Origin: Bradyrhizobium mercantei | GTDB lineage: Bacteria; Pseudomonadota; Alphaproteobacteria; Rhizobiales; Xanthobacteraceae | Direction of reading: 5' to 3' | DNA length: 64,000 nt | NCBI RefSeq assembly: GCF_001982635.1 | Contig: NZ_MKFI01000006.1 | Span: 1-64,000 of the forward strand | In this document: piece by piece, positions 32,546 to 42,700 of the stretch | How the letters are laid out: every line of letters begins with the position of its first letter | How positions within the stretch are numbered: the first letter of the stretch is position 1 | The notes under the pieces: model-generated | Databases searched by the model: none | The model's input: the letters and a program-made list of their open reading frames with translations, nothing else | What the model was told of the DNA's origin: nothing | Program-made: the position numbers and the translations under genes

Positions 32546-32874
32546 TTAAGAAACTCTCGAACCGCCGACGCCTTGCGCGAAGGGAGGATAGGCTGAGCAT
32601 AGCCAATGGCCGGCGCAAGCGCACCCTGCCCGGTCAGCCAGTTGCGCAGGAGATCATGATTCGCAGGTCGGCAGATCGGGAGCCTTTCGGCTGGATAAGG
32701 AACCGATTCCAGCCGAAAACGGCCCGATTGGACGCAATGACCGGCGCGGAACGTCAATTTCTGCCGATTTCGGCGCCACGAGGGGCGCTGTTTCGCTTGC
32801 GCGAAAGGGAGGCCTGTGGCAAGAACCGCCCGCTTGGACGGGCCCTTGGGGCCGATTCAATTTTTCCCGGGCAT

Positions 32875-32949
32875 GCTGCCGTAGCTCAGTGGTAGAGCAC
32901 TCCATTGGTAATGGAGAGGTCGACAGTTCAATCCTGTCTGGCAGCACCA
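32875..32949 (+). tRNA. tRNA-Thr (anticodon GGT)
   Basis: The sequence folds as a tRNA: acceptor GCTGCCG with TGGCAGC (one G-T pair), D stem GCTC/GAGC, anticodon stem CTCCA/TGGAG with loop TTGGTAA (anticodon GGT, Thr), T arm GACAG/CTGTC with TTCAATC, discriminator A and encoded CCA at 32947-32949. Confidence 0.97.
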
Positions 32950-33001
32950 GGATCTTCGCAAACGATGGTCGTCATCCGCACGCGGCGCGCCGTGCCGCGG
33001 A

Positions 33002-33127
33002 TCAGCGCGCGAGCAGCACGCCCGCCCCGCCGATCATCAGCACGACGTAGACCACGAACACACTGCCGACCCATTTCCAATCGATCCGTCCGTGTTCGGG
33101 GCTGAGGCTTTCGATGATGCCGTGCAT
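33002..33127 (-). CDS. 41-residue single-helix membrane protein
   Basis: A short reading frame that gene finders would easily miss. It starts at ATG 33127 with AAGGAAAT eight to thirteen bases upstream and ends at TGA 33002-33004. The product opens with a hydrophilic, acidic head (MHGIIESLSPEHGRIDWKWV) and continues into one membrane helix rich in Val, Leu and Gly (GSVFVVYVVLMIGGAGVLLA), ending in Arg. The ribosome-binding site, the clean topology and the high-GC third positions speak for a real gene. Function unknown. It lies between tRNA-Thr and the divergently transcribed DNA-binding protein. Confidence 0.65.
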   Translation of the reverse strand: MHGIIESLSPEHGRIDWKWVGSVFVVYVVLMIGGAGVLLAR

Positions 33128-33227
33128 GATGATTTCCTTGAGAAGTCGCATGCGCGGCGTATAGACCTCGCCCCGAGCACGTCATGTGACTCACTTCACA
33201 TTTTGCCCTCGCGGAGCGGACTTAAGA

Positions 33228-33548
33228 GTGACCGGCCCAGAACTGAGGAAATTGCGCGATCATCTCGGCGAGGCGCTCGGCCGCAAGCTGACGGTGGCTG
33301 ACATGGCGAAGCTGTGCGGGCTATCGGGTGCCGGTGGCGCCGAGAAGCTGCGGCGGTGGGAGGTCACCGGCCCGACCCCGAAGGTCGCCGGCCTGCTCCG
33401 CGTGCTGGCGATGGCGAGCGAGCACTATCCGATCCTGGAGAAGTTCGACGTGTTCGATCGCCACGACGTTCCGGTTGGGGATCGCGCCGCGCGCCGCCAG
33501 GCGTTCCGCGAGCAGATCCGCGACGACGTGCGCAAGCGGCTCGCTTAG
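33228..33548 (+). CDS. Small helix-turn-helix DNA-binding protein
   Basis: A 106-residue protein whose first two thirds look like an Xre/YiaG-type helix-turn-helix: VTGPELRKLRDHLGEALGRK, then LTVADMAKLCGLSGAGGAEK, then LRRWEVTGPTPKVAGLLRVL. The last 35 residues are charged and helical (RRQAFREQIRDDVRKRLA). I took GTG 33228, which has GCGGAGCGG before it and begins at the family-like first helix; GTG 33186 would add 14 residues. A role as regulator is inferred from the fold; partners are unknown. Confidence 0.75.
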   Translation: MTGPELRKLRDHLGEALGRKLTVADMAKLCGLSGAGGAEKLRRWEVTGPTPKVAGLLRVLAMASEHYPILEKFDVFDRHDVPVGDRAARRQAFREQIRDDVRKRLA

Positions 33549-33795
33549 CAAGCCGCCCCGATCAGCAGACGGCTTTGGTTAACGGGAGAAGCGTGTCGCG
33601 CGCGGCGCGTTAAGCCTTCCGTCAGTCCCCTTTAAGCGTTCGTTAGGCACAACAAAACCTTTCGCCGCAAAGGCTGCGACTTAACGCGCGAAGCCGCCGT
33701 TCGGTGAGAAATTTTATTCAAATGCGGTCTACGCCCTCGGCCATGGATGGCGCCCCATTCACGCTGCGCCTCATGACTTGTCCGGAGACTGCCCT

Positions 33796-34542
33796 ATGAA
33801 GAAGTTCCTGTTCGCAACCGCAGCCGCGGCTGCTGCCCTCGCTGCCCTTGGCGCGACCGCTCACGCCGCCGACTTCAACCGTGGCTATTACCAGAAGGCG
33901 CCCGCGCCTGTTTACGCCGCGCCGCTCTACAACTGGACCGGCTTCTATCTCGGCGGCCATCTCGGCGGCGTGTTCTCGCAGAACAGCACCTTCAACGGCC
34001 TCGCGCTGTCGGACTCCGACGCGCGCTTCATGGGCGGCGTGCAGGCCGGCTATGACTGGCAGCTGTCGCCGATGTGGGTGATCGGCCTCGAAGGCCAGTA
34101 TTCCTGGCTCAGCGGCCACCAGCTCAACGCGATCTTCCCGGGCGGCTACGTCTACAACAACAACCAGCGCGGCATCGCCTCGATCACCGGCCGCGTCGGC
34201 TACACCTGGGGTCCGGGCCTGATCTATGTGAAGGGCGGTTACGCCTATTCCGACAACAATGAGTCGGTGACGCTTGGCGGTGCGCCGGTCGGCTTCGCGC
34301 TCAGCGACAACCACAGCAACGGCTGGACCATCGGCGGCGGCGCCGAATACATGTTCGCGCCGAACTGGTCGGCCAAGGTCGAGTACCAGTACTACGACTT
34401 CGGCGACAGCCGCTTCACCGCGCCGGGCGCGCTGGCGCAGTACGGCTCTTTCCGCAATGACGAGCACACCGTGAAGGCGGGCCTCAACTACCGCTTCAAT
34501 CTCGGCAATTTCGGCGGCGGCCCGGCCTACGGCCGCTACTAA
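33796..34542 (+). CDS. Omp25/RopB-like outer-membrane beta-barrel protein
   Basis: A 248-residue outer-membrane protein with a classical signal peptide (MKKFLFATAAAAAALAALGA, cleavage after AHA at residue 24). The mature part has the family features YNWTGFYLGGHLGGVFSQ, GGVQAGYDWQLSPMWVIGLE, ITGRVGYTWGPGLIYVKGGY, GWTIGGGAEYMFAPNWSAKV and a C-terminal strand ending in Tyr after LNYRFN. These eight-stranded barrels are abundant surface proteins in rhizobia and relatives. GGAG nine bases before ATG 33796. A strong intrinsic terminator follows at 34571. The 247-bp upstream region should hold the promoter; I cannot place its boxes with confidence. Confidence 0.93.
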   Translation: MKKFLFATAAAAAALAALGATAHAADFNRGYYQKAPAPVYAAPLYNWTGFYLGGHLGGVFSQNSTFNGLALSDSDARFMGGVQAGYDWQLSPMWVIGLEGQYSWLSGHQLNAIFPGGYVYNNNQRGIASITGRVGYTWGPGLIYVKGGYAYSDNNESVTLGGAPVGFALSDNHSNGWTIGGGAEYMFAPNWSAKVEYQYYDFGDSRFTAPGALAQYGSFRNDEHTVKAGLNYRFNLGNFGGGPAYGRY

Positions 34543-34570
34543 AGTTACGGGCCACCTCAACCAAGAGTGG

Positions 34571-34596
34571 AAAGGCCGGCGCAAGCCGGCCTTTTT
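34571..34596 (+). terminator. Rho-independent terminator of the porin gene
   Basis: A 10-bp stem AAAGGCCGGC / GCCGGCCTTT (34571-34580 and 34585-34594) with a GCAA tetraloop and a T run to 34596, 29 bp past the porin stop. Confidence 0.95.
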
Positions 34597-34772
34597 GCGT
34601 CCGTTCGCGTGCATCGATTCCGCACAGCGAACCAAGCCGGTGCGCGGAAGCCCTGAAAAATCCAGCAGATTGTCGCAATTTTCCCGATTTTGTTAACCCG
34701 CCGCACCGATACTCCCGCGCCGGGGAAACATCCAAGAGTAGTGGCCATCGTGGGCCAGGGAGTGCGGGGGCA

Positions 34773-36917
34773 ATGGCGTTTCGGTTCAAGCTCGGCAAAC
34801 CAAATCTCAAGCGTATCCGCCTGCCGCAGATGGGCGTCAGGGGCAGCCTGTTCGCGGCATTCGCCGTGATCGCAGGCATGGCGCTCGTGATCAGCGCAGG
34901 CGCCGGCATCGTGCTGCATCAGCTCGGCGGCACCATGAGCGATCTCTCCGGCCGCGACATTCCGCGGCTTGCCGCGAGCCTGCAGCTCGCCGCGCAGAGC
35001 GCCTCGCTCGCAGCCCAGGGTCCCGGCCTGCTCGCCGTGCAGAGCGAGGATGCGCTGAACGACCGCACCAAGAAGGTGCAGGAGGTCGCGCAGCAAACCA
35101 ATGCCAAGCTCGGCGAGATCATCGAGCTCGGTGCCGACAAATCGGTCGTCAGCGCGCTCCAGGAAAACGTCAAGAATACCGACGAGGCGACCAAGAGCCT
35201 GATCTCGGCGGCGCGCGAGCGGCTCGAGGTCGGGGCGCTGCGCGACAAGCAATACAACGCGCTGCGCAAGGCGCAGGCCGCCTTCGTCTCCGCCACCGGT
35301 CCCGCGACGCTCGACGCGCAGACCCGGCTCAACGCCATCCTCGCCGCGGCGGAGGTGTCCGCTGACGACGCGACCGAAGCGGCCCGCACCGTCAGCCAGA
35401 TCAGCAGCGTGCTCGCCGCCGGCAATCTGATGGCCGCCGACATGACCGCGGCGCTGTCGGCCAATTCCAGCGAGACGCTCGATGCGATCGAGGCGGAGTT
35501 CAAGAAGGGCCGCGAGCGCGTCAAGTCCAACCTCGAAGACCTGCCGAACAATCCGGCGATCGTCGCCGTGCGCGACACCGCGCAGAAGCTCTTGACGCTC
35601 GGCGAAGGCAAGACCGGCGTGTTCAAGGTCCGCCAGAAGGAGCTCGACTCGATCGATTACGGCCAGACCATCCTGGAGGAGACCCGCAAGCTCAATGTCG
35701 GGCTCGGCATCAGCGTCCAGCAGCTGGTCGACGGTGTGCAGAAGGAGACCGACGCTGCGACCTTCCAGGCACGGCACCAGATCTCGCTCGCGACCACGGT
35801 CATGATCGGCCTCGGCGCGCTGACGCTGGTCGGCTCGTTTCTGTTCGTCTGGCTCTATGTCGGGCGCAACATCCTGCGCCGCATCCGCGGCCTGCAACGC
35901 TCGATGCAGCTGCTGTCCGACGGCGACCTCGACACCGAGATCCCGCAGAGCCGCCAGCGCGACGAGATCGCCGTGATGGCCGACGCGCTGCAGGTGTTCC
36001 GCGAGAGCATGATCGAGAGCCGCGAGCTCACCGAAAACCAGAACAAGGACCGCTCCGCCAAGGCCGAGCGTGCCTCGCGCATGGAGACCCAGATCACGAC
36101 GTTCGAATCGACGGTCCGCAATGCGCTCGGCAGCCTGCAGACCGCGGCGAACTCGATGCAGTCGACCGCGCAGAGCATGTCGGCGACCGCCGACCAGTCG
36201 AGCGCGCTGGTCAACGCGGTGGCCTCGGCCGCCGAGGAGACCTCGGTCAACGTGCAGACGGTGTCGGCCGGCACCGAGGAGCTGTCGTCGTCGATCTCCG
36301 AGATCGGCCGCCAGGTCGTCACCTCGGCGGAGATCGCCCGCAAGGCGGTGGAGGAAGCCAGCGCCACCGACAGCACGATGCAGGGCCTAGCCGACAACGC
36401 CGCGCGGATCAGCGTCGTGGTCGATCTGATCCAGACCATCGCCTCGCAGACCAATCTCCTCGCGCTCAACGCCACCATCGAGGCGGCGCGCGCCGGCGAG
36501 GCCGGCCGCGGCTTTGCCGTGGTCGCCTCCGAGGTGAAGAACCTGGCGAGCCAGACCGCCAAGGCGACGGAAGAGATCCGCCAGCAGATCGTCAGCATGC
36601 AGGAGGTGACGACGACCGCCGTCTCCGCGATCCGCAACATCTCGAGCACGATCGGCGAGATCAACGACGTCACCACCGCGATCGCCGCCGCCGTCGAGGA
36701 GCAGGGCGCGGCGACCCGCGAGATCGCCCGCAACATCCAGCATGCGGCCGGCGGCACCAGCGAGGTGTCGAGCAACATCGTCGGCGTCTCGACCGCCTCG
36801 GCCGAGGCCGGCGCCGCGGCCGGCGAGGTGCTGAGCGCCTCCGACGCGCTGCGCCGCGAGGCCGACGTGCTGCGCTCCGAGATCGACGGCTTCCTGTCGA
36901 ATATCCGCGCGGCATAG
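34773..36917 (+). CDS. Methyl-accepting chemotaxis protein
   Basis: A 714-residue transmembrane chemoreceptor. One helix near residues 27-50 (GSLFAAFAVIAGMALVISAG) and another near 339-363 (ATTVMIGLGALTLVGSFLFV) flank a roughly 290-residue periplasmic, all-helical ligand domain, long enough for a helical bimodular (HBM) type. A HAMP domain follows (LQRSMQLLSDGDLDTEIPQS), then the long coiled-coil signalling domain with the invariant hairpin tip EAARAGEAGRGFAVVASEV (about residues 569-587), which binds CheA and CheW. No C-terminal CheR/CheB pentapeptide is present. The ligand is unknown. It is a single gene, with a family-B-like repeat after it. Confidence 0.95.
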   Translation: MAFRFKLGKPNLKRIRLPQMGVRGSLFAAFAVIAGMALVISAGAGIVLHQLGGTMSDLSGRDIPRLAASLQLAAQSASLAAQGPGLLAVQSEDALNDRTKKVQEVAQQTNAKLGEIIELGADKSVVSALQENVKNTDEATKSLISAARERLEVGALRDKQYNALRKAQAAFVSATGPATLDAQTRLNAILAAAEVSADDATEAARTVSQISSVLAAGNLMAADMTAALSANSSETLDAIEAEFKKGRERVKSNLEDLPNNPAIVAVRDTAQKLLTLGEGKTGVFKVRQKELDSIDYGQTILEETRKLNVGLGISVQQLVDGVQKETDAATFQARHQISLATTVMIGLGALTLVGSFLFVWLYVGRNILRRIRGLQRSMQLLSDGDLDTEIPQSRQRDEIAVMADALQVFRESMIESRELTENQNKDRSAKAERASRMETQITTFESTVRNALGSLQTAANSMQSTAQSMSATADQSSALVNAVASAAEETSVNVQTVSAGTEELSSSISEIGRQVVTSAEIARKAVEEASATDSTMQGLADNAARISVVVDLIQTIASQTNLLALNATIEAARAGEAGRGFAVVASEVKNLASQTAKATEEIRQQIVSMQEVTTTAVSAIRNISSTIGEINDVTTAIAAAVEEQGAATREIARNIQHAAGGTSEVSSNIVGVSTASAEAGAAAGEVLSASDALRREADVLRSEIDGFLSNIRAA

Positions 36918-36935
36918 GCACGCCGCGTACGCGCT

Positions 36936-37075
36936 CCAACCTCCCCTTGAAAAGGGGAGGTCGCTTTGCTCGTCAGAGCAAAGCGGGTGGGGATCTGCTC
37001 TCACCAAACGCATCGTTTCCTGCGGCTGACCCCCATCCCGACCTTCCCCCTTTCGGGGGGAAGGAGAAGAGGGAG
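36936..37075. repeat. Intergenic repeat related to family B
   Basis: Contains three short inverted repeats in a row: cctccccttgaaaaggggagg (36943-36963), gctttgctcgtcagagcaaagc and ccttccccctttcggggggaagg (about 37043-37065). The order 'CT-rich arm, tttgctc hairpin, gtgggg...' resembles the 47638-47805 element. It occupies the gap before the MBL-fold gene. Confidence 0.6.
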
Positions 37076-37196
37076 TCCGGATTACGGCCTCGCTTGATCC
37101 GGGCTACGGAATTCGGCGGATTTCCTGTCCAATTCTCCGGACGGCTATCTGATTTTTCGGCTGGCGCGGCGGGCAATGTGCCGCTAAGCCCGTAGC

Positions 37197-38261
37197 ATGG
37201 ACAAGAAGACCGACAGCCTTCCCTCCTCCGCGGAGGCACTGCGATACCCCTGGGAAAATCATCCCGGCCACGACCAGGTCGTGGAGGTGGCTCCCGGCGT
37301 GCTGTGGGCGCGGCTGAAGCTGCCGTTCCGCCTCAACCATGTGAACATCTACCTGCTCGCCGACGGCGACGGCTGGACCATGGTGGATGCCGGCTTCGGC
37401 AACGAGGAATCGATCGCGGCCTGGACCACGCTGTTCGAGGGACCGCTGAAGCACGTCAAGGTCACCAGGCTGATCGTGACGCATTCGCATCCCGACCATG
37501 TCGGCCTCGCCGGCTGGATCACCGAGCGCTTCGACTGCCCGCTGTTCATGTCGCAGGTGGAATATCTGCAGTCGGTCTATCACCAGAACCGCGGCACCGA
37601 GGAGCGGCGCAACGCGCAGCGGCTGTTCTTCCGCCGCCATGGAATGGACGAGGACCTGACCGAGAAGCTGCTCGGCCGCGGCCAGGACTATCTCAAGCGC
37701 GTGTCGGTGCTGCCGCCGTCCTATCACCGTCTTACCCATGGCGACGAGGTCGTGATCGGCACAAGGCGCTTCAAGGTGATCACCGGCGGCGGTCACGCGC
37801 TCGACCAGGTGATGCTGTATTGCGCCGCCGACAAGCTGTTCCTGTCCGCCGACCAGGTGCTGAGCAAGATCTCGCCCAATGTCAGCGTCTGGGCGGTCGA
37901 GCCCGAGCAGAACTCGCTCGGCGAATATCTGGCCTCGCTGGCGAGCCTGACCACCACCCTGCCCTATGACGTGATGGTGCTGCCGGGCCACGGCGTGCCG
38001 TTCTACGGGCTGAAGACCCGGATCAAGCAGCTCGCCGATCACCATGAGGAGCGCTGCCGGCTGATCGCGGAAGCCTGCCGCGAGGTGCCGCAGACCTCCA
38101 AGGAGCTGGTGCCCGTGGTGTTCCACAAGCACGTGCTGGACGAGCACCAGATGGGCTTTGCCGCCGGCGAGCTGGTTGCCCATGTCAACTACATGCTGGT
38201 CGAGGGCCGCCTGACGGCCGAAATGCACGACGACGGCATGCTGCGCTTCAGGACCACCTGA
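37197..38261 (+). CDS. Metallo-beta-lactamase-fold hydrolase (LACTB2-like)
   Basis: A 354-residue MBL-fold protein. The zinc motif THSHPDHVGLAGW is near residues 99-111, further ligands are in GGGHALDQVMLY (His, about residue 199) and PGHGVPFYGLK, and FLSADQVLSKISPNV carries the bridging Asp region. The C-terminal 80 residues form the winged-helix-like part seen in LACTB2-type enzymes (HVLDEHQMGFAAGELVAHVN). Substrate unknown; the group includes thioesterases and nucleases. ATG 37197 follows a repeat; no strong ribosome-binding site is visible. A single gene ahead of hemA. Confidence 0.9.
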   Translation: MDKKTDSLPSSAEALRYPWENHPGHDQVVEVAPGVLWARLKLPFRLNHVNIYLLADGDGWTMVDAGFGNEESIAAWTTLFEGPLKHVKVTRLIVTHSHPDHVGLAGWITERFDCPLFMSQVEYLQSVYHQNRGTEERRNAQRLFFRRHGMDEDLTEKLLGRGQDYLKRVSVLPPSYHRLTHGDEVVIGTRRFKVITGGGHALDQVMLYCAADKLFLSADQVLSKISPNVSVWAVEPEQNSLGEYLASLASLTTTLPYDVMVLPGHGVPFYGLKTRIKQLADHHEERCRLIAEACREVPQTSKELVPVVFHKHVLDEHQMGFAAGELVAHVNYMLVEGRLTAEMHDDGMLRFRTT

Positions 38262-38300
38262 GCCTGCCCGGGCCGGGTGGCGGACGCGGCGCCCGGCGAT

Positions 38301-38314
38301 TTGACCGAAATCAA
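38301..38314 (+). promoter_or_regulatory. FixK/FNR-type box upstream of hemA
   Basis: TTGACCGAAATCAA matches the FNR/FixK consensus TTGAT-N4-ATCAA at nine of ten defined positions. It lies 139 bp before the hemA ATG, a usual distance if the transcription start is about 100 bp upstream of the gene. Oxygen control of hemA by FixK-type regulators is known in Bradyrhizobium, so this is probably the site through which low oxygen raises haem synthesis. Confidence 0.65.
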
Positions 38315-38452
38315 GCCAAATCGAGCAGGCTATGGCAATTTGCCCAACCGCGGCGCATGCCCAGATGTGGGTCAATGCATGGACATTAGAGCTGGAAAAG
38401 CTCTAAGAAGAGGCAGCTCTTCCGGTTAGGTTCCGCGCTCTGGGTTTGCCCG

Positions 38453-39682
38453 ATGGATTACAGCCAGTTCTTCAATGCCGCCCTCAACCGCCTGCATGAC
38501 GAGCGGCGCTATCGGGTGTTCGCCGACCTCGAGCGGATCGCGGGACGCTTCCCGCACGCGACCTGGCATTCGCCGAAAGGCAGCCGCAACGTCGTGATCT
38601 GGTGCTCCAACGACTATCTCGGCATGGGCCAGCACCCCAAGGTGGTCGGCGCCATGGTCGAGACCGCGACCCGGGTCGGCACCGGCGCCGGCGGCACCCG
38701 CAACATCGCGGGCACCCATCATCCGCTGGTGGCGCTCGAGGCCGAGCTCGCCGACCTGCACGGCAAGCAAGCCTCGCTGCTGTTCACCTCGGGCTACGTC
38801 TCGAACCAGACCGGCATCTCGACGCTCGCCAAGCTGATCCCGAACTGCCTGATCCTGTCGGACGCGCTGAACCACAATTCGATGATCGAAGGCGTGCGCC
38901 AGGCCGGCTGCGAACGCCAGATCTTCCGCCACAACGACGTCGCGCATCTCGAAGAGCTGCTGATCGCCGCGGGGCCAGACCGGCCGAAGCTGATCATCTG
39001 CGAGAGCCTCTATTCGATGGACGGCGACGTCGCGCCGCTCGGCAAGATCTGCGATCTCGCCGAAAAATACGGCGCCATGACCTATGTCGACGAAGTTCAT
39101 GCGGTCGGCATGTACGGCCCGCGCGGCGGCGGCATCGCCGAGCGCGACGGCGTGATGCACCGCATCGACATCGTCGAGGGCACGCTCGCCAAGGCGTTCG
39201 GCTGCCTCGGCGGCTATATCGCCGGCAAGGCAGAGGTGATCGACGCGGTGCGCTCCTACGCGCCGGGCTTCATCTTCACGACCGCGCTGCCGCCGGCGAT
39301 CTGCTCGGCCGCAACCGCTGCGATCCGCCATCTGAAGACCTCGAGCTGGGAGCGCGAGCGCCACCAGGACCGCGCTGCCCGCACCAAGGCGATCCTGACC
39401 GCCGCCGGCCTGCCGGTGATGTCGAGCGACACCCATATCGTGCCGCTGTTCGTCGGCGATCCCGAGAAGTGCAAGCGCGCTTCCGACCTGCTGCTCGAGG
39501 ACCACGGCATCTACATCCAGCCGATCAACTATCCGACGGTCGCCAAGGGCACCGAGCGGCTGCGCATCACGCCCTCGCCCTATCATGACGACGGCCTGAT
39601 CGACGCGCTGGCCGAGGCCCTGCTCCAGGTCTGGGACCGGCTCGGCCTGCCGCTGCACCAGAAGCCGCTGGCCGCCGAGTAA
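38453..39682 (+). CDS. hemA: 5-aminolevulinate synthase
   Basis: A 409-residue PLP enzyme that condenses glycine and succinyl-CoA to 5-aminolevulinate, the first step of haem and bacteriochlorophyll synthesis in alphaproteobacteria. The pyridoxal lysine is about residue 247 in EGTLAKAFGCLGGYIAG. Other signatures are WCSNDYLGMGQHPKV, GTGAGGTRNIAGTHHPLVAL, LSDALNHNSMIEGVR and YVDEVHAVGMYGPRGGG. Full length, ATG 38453 (MDYSQFFNAALNRLH). A FixK-like box 139 bp upstream points to control by oxygen. A strong hairpin terminator follows at 39711. Confidence 0.98.
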   Translation: MDYSQFFNAALNRLHDERRYRVFADLERIAGRFPHATWHSPKGSRNVVIWCSNDYLGMGQHPKVVGAMVETATRVGTGAGGTRNIAGTHHPLVALEAELADLHGKQASLLFTSGYVSNQTGISTLAKLIPNCLILSDALNHNSMIEGVRQAGCERQIFRHNDVAHLEELLIAAGPDRPKLIICESLYSMDGDVAPLGKICDLAEKYGAMTYVDEVHAVGMYGPRGGGIAERDGVMHRIDIVEGTLAKAFGCLGGYIAGKAEVIDAVRSYAPGFIFTTALPPAICSAATAAIRHLKTSSWERERHQDRAARTKAILTAAGLPVMSSDTHIVPLFVGDPEKCKRASDLLLEDHGIYIQPINYPTVAKGTERLRITPSPYHDDGLIDALAEALLQVWDRLGLPLHQKPLAAE

Positions 39683-39710
39683 CCCTATCCTCTTCCGACC
39701 CCCGAATTTG

Positions 39711-39740
39711 GGCCGGCCGTGCATCGCGCGGCCGGCCTTT
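39711..39740 (+). terminator. Hairpin terminator of hemA
   Basis: A 9-bp stem GGCCGGCCG (39711-39719) / CGGCCGGCC (39729-39737) followed by TTT. The T run is short, but position and strength of the stem fit an intrinsic terminator between hemA and the kinase gene. Confidence 0.75.
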
Positions 39741-39797
39741 GCGTTATAATCCTGAGATCCGGCCCTTTTTGGCGGCCGGGACAGGAGATGAGCAGCG

Positions 39798-42700
39798 ATG
39801 CTGCACGACTGGGGCGTCATCGCCACGGCGTTCGCCTACATCGGATTGTTGTTCTTCATTGCCAGCCGCGGCGACCGGACGCCGGCGGGCGAGCGCGGCC
39901 GTGCCAGCCACTGGATCTATCCGCTGTCGCTGGCGATCTACTGCACCTCCTGGACCTTCTTCGGCTCGGTCGGCTTCGCCACCCGCACCAGCATCGACTT
40001 CCTGGCGATCTATGTCGGCCCGATCGTGATGGTCGGGCTGTGCACGCCGCTGCTCCGCCGGGTGATCGCGCTCGCCAAGTCGCAGAACATCACCTCGATC
40101 GCCGACTTCATCGCCGCCCGCTACGGCAAGAGCCAGGCGGTCGCGGCCACCGTGGCGCTGATCGCGATCATCGGCTCGGTGCCCTATATCGCGCTGCAGC
40201 TGAAGGCGATGGCCTCGTCGCTGGAGACCATCCTGAGCGAGGACCAGGCGTTCTCGAAAATCCCCGTGATCGGCGACATCGCGCTGATGGTGACACTGGC
40301 GATGGCGGTGTTCGCTGTGCTGTTCGGCACCCGCCACACCGACGCGACCGAACACCAGCACGGCCTGATCCTGGCGATCGCCGCCGAATCCATCGTCAAG
40401 CTGGTCGCCTTCATCGCCGCGGGCGCCTTCGTCACCTTCTGGATGTTCTCACCGGTCGAGCTCTATGAGCGCGCCCTGAAGACGCCGGAAGCGGTGCGCG
40501 CGATCGAATATGTGCCGTCGATCGGCAATTTCCTGATCATGACGCTGTTGTCGTTCTGCGCGGTGATGCTGCTGCCGCGCCAGTTCCATGTCAGCGTGGT
40601 CGAGAATTCGACGCCCGCCGAAGTCACAAGGGCGCGCTGGCTGTTCCCGCTCTACCTCATCGCGATCAATATCTTCGTGATTCCGATCGCGATCGCGGGC
40701 CTCGTCATCTTCCCGTTCGGCGCCGTCGATGCCGACATGTTCGTGCTGGCGCTGCCGATCGAGGGCAATTCGCAATTGCTCAGCCTCGCGGTGTTCGTCG
40801 GCGGGCTGTCGGCGGCGACCGCGATGGTGATCGTCGAATGCGTCGCGCTGTCGATCATGGTCTCCAACGACATCGTGCTGCCGCTGGTGCTGCCGCGCAG
40901 CGACGACGCCCGCGCCGGCCAGAAGGACTTTGGCGACTTCCTGCTGAAAGCACGCCGCTTCTCGATCTTCGCCATCATGGTGCTGGCGTATTTCTACTAT
41001 CGCGCGCTCGGCAACACCCAGCTGGTCGCGATCGGCCTTTTGTCCTTTGCGGCGATCACCCAGCTCGCGCCGGCGTTCTTCGGCGGCCTGTTCTGGCGCC
41101 GTGCCACCGCGCGCGGCGCCATGGCGGGCATGCTGGTCGGCTTCGCGACGTGGCTCTACACGCTGTTCATCCCGAGCTTCCTGGAAAACTCGACCGCCGG
41201 GTTGATGCTGTTGCAGCACGGGCCGTTCGGGATCGAGGCGCTGCGGCCGCAGGCGCTGTTCGGCGCCGATTTGCCGCCGCTGCTGCACGGCGTGCTGTGG
41301 AGCCTTGCGCTCAACATCCTCACCTACGTGCTGTTCTCGCTGGCGCGCGCGCCGTCCGCGATCGAGCTGTTGCAGGCCGATGTGTTCGTGCCCAACGCGC
41401 TGGCGCCGATCGCTCCGAGCTTCCGGCGCTGGCGCACCACGGTGACGGTGCAGGACATCGAGAGCACGGTGACGCAGTATCTCGGCCCCGACCGCACCCG
41501 CGAGGCGTTCGCCTCGTTCGCCGTCGACCGCAACATCGTGCTGCTGGCGGCGGCGCCGGCCGATTTCGAGCTGCTGCAGCACGCCGAGCGGCTGATCGCG
41601 TCCTCGATCGGGGCGGCGTCCTCGCGGCTCGTGATGTCGCTGTTGTTGCAGCGGCGCACGGTGTCGGCCAAGGCCGCGCTGAAGCTGCTCGACGATTCCC
41701 ACGCCGCGCTGCACTTCAACCGCGAGATCCTGCAGACCGCGCTCAATCACGTGCGCCAGGGCATCGCGGTGTTCGACGCCGATTTGCAGCTGATCTGCTC
41801 CAACCGCCAGTTCTCCGAACTGCTCGGACTGCCGCCGCATCTGGTGCAGCTCGGCATACCCTTGCCCGAGATCCTGGAATTCATGGGGGCGATCAGTCCG
41901 CCGGTGGCCGGCGACGGCGACAGCCTGCTGCAGGCGCGGCTGCGCGCCTACACCACCGAGGGCGAGCCCTATCTGGAACGCTTCACCGACCGCCATCTGG
42001 TGATCGAGGTCCGCACCAACCGAATGCCGGGCGGCAGCCTCGTCATCACCTTCTCCGACGTCACGCCGAGCTTCGAGGCCGCCGAGGCGCTGGAGCGCGC
42101 CAATGCGACGCTGGAAAAGCGGGTGCGCGACCGCACCGAGGAACTGACGCGGCTGAATTCGGAGCTTGCGCTCGCCAAGGGCGTCGCGGAAGACGCCAAC
42201 GCCTCCAAGACCCGCTTTTTGGCGGCGGCCAGCCACGACATCCTGCAACCGCTCAATGCGGCACGCCTCTATGTCACGAGTCTGGTCGAGCGCCAGAACG
42301 GCGGCGAGGATTCGCGGCTGGTCGAAAACATCGACGACTCGCTCGAGGCGATCGAGGACATCCTGGGCGCGTTGCTCGACATTTCGAGGCTCGATGCCGG
42401 CGCCATGACGCCGGCGATCACGAGCTTCCGGATGGCCGATTTGATGCGCTCGCTGGAGATCGAGTTCATGCCGATCGCCCGCGACAAGGGCCTCGATCTG
42501 CGCTTCGTGGCCTGCTCGCTGCCGGTCGAATCCGACCGCTCGCTGCTGCGCCGGCTGCTGCAGAACTTCATCTCCAATGCGATCAAATATACCCCGCGCG
42601 GCCGCGTGCTGATCGGCTGCCGCCGCCGCGGCGATAAGCTGCAGATCGGCATCTTCGACACCGGCGTCGGCATCCCCGTGCAGAAGCGCGGCGAGATCTT

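Noticed and set aside
34557..35897. 446-codon minus-strand frame opposite the chemoreceptor gene
   Set aside because: It lies opposite clear coding sequence. High-GC codon use on the other strand removes stops; the translation is low-complexity and Arg/Ala/Gln-rich.
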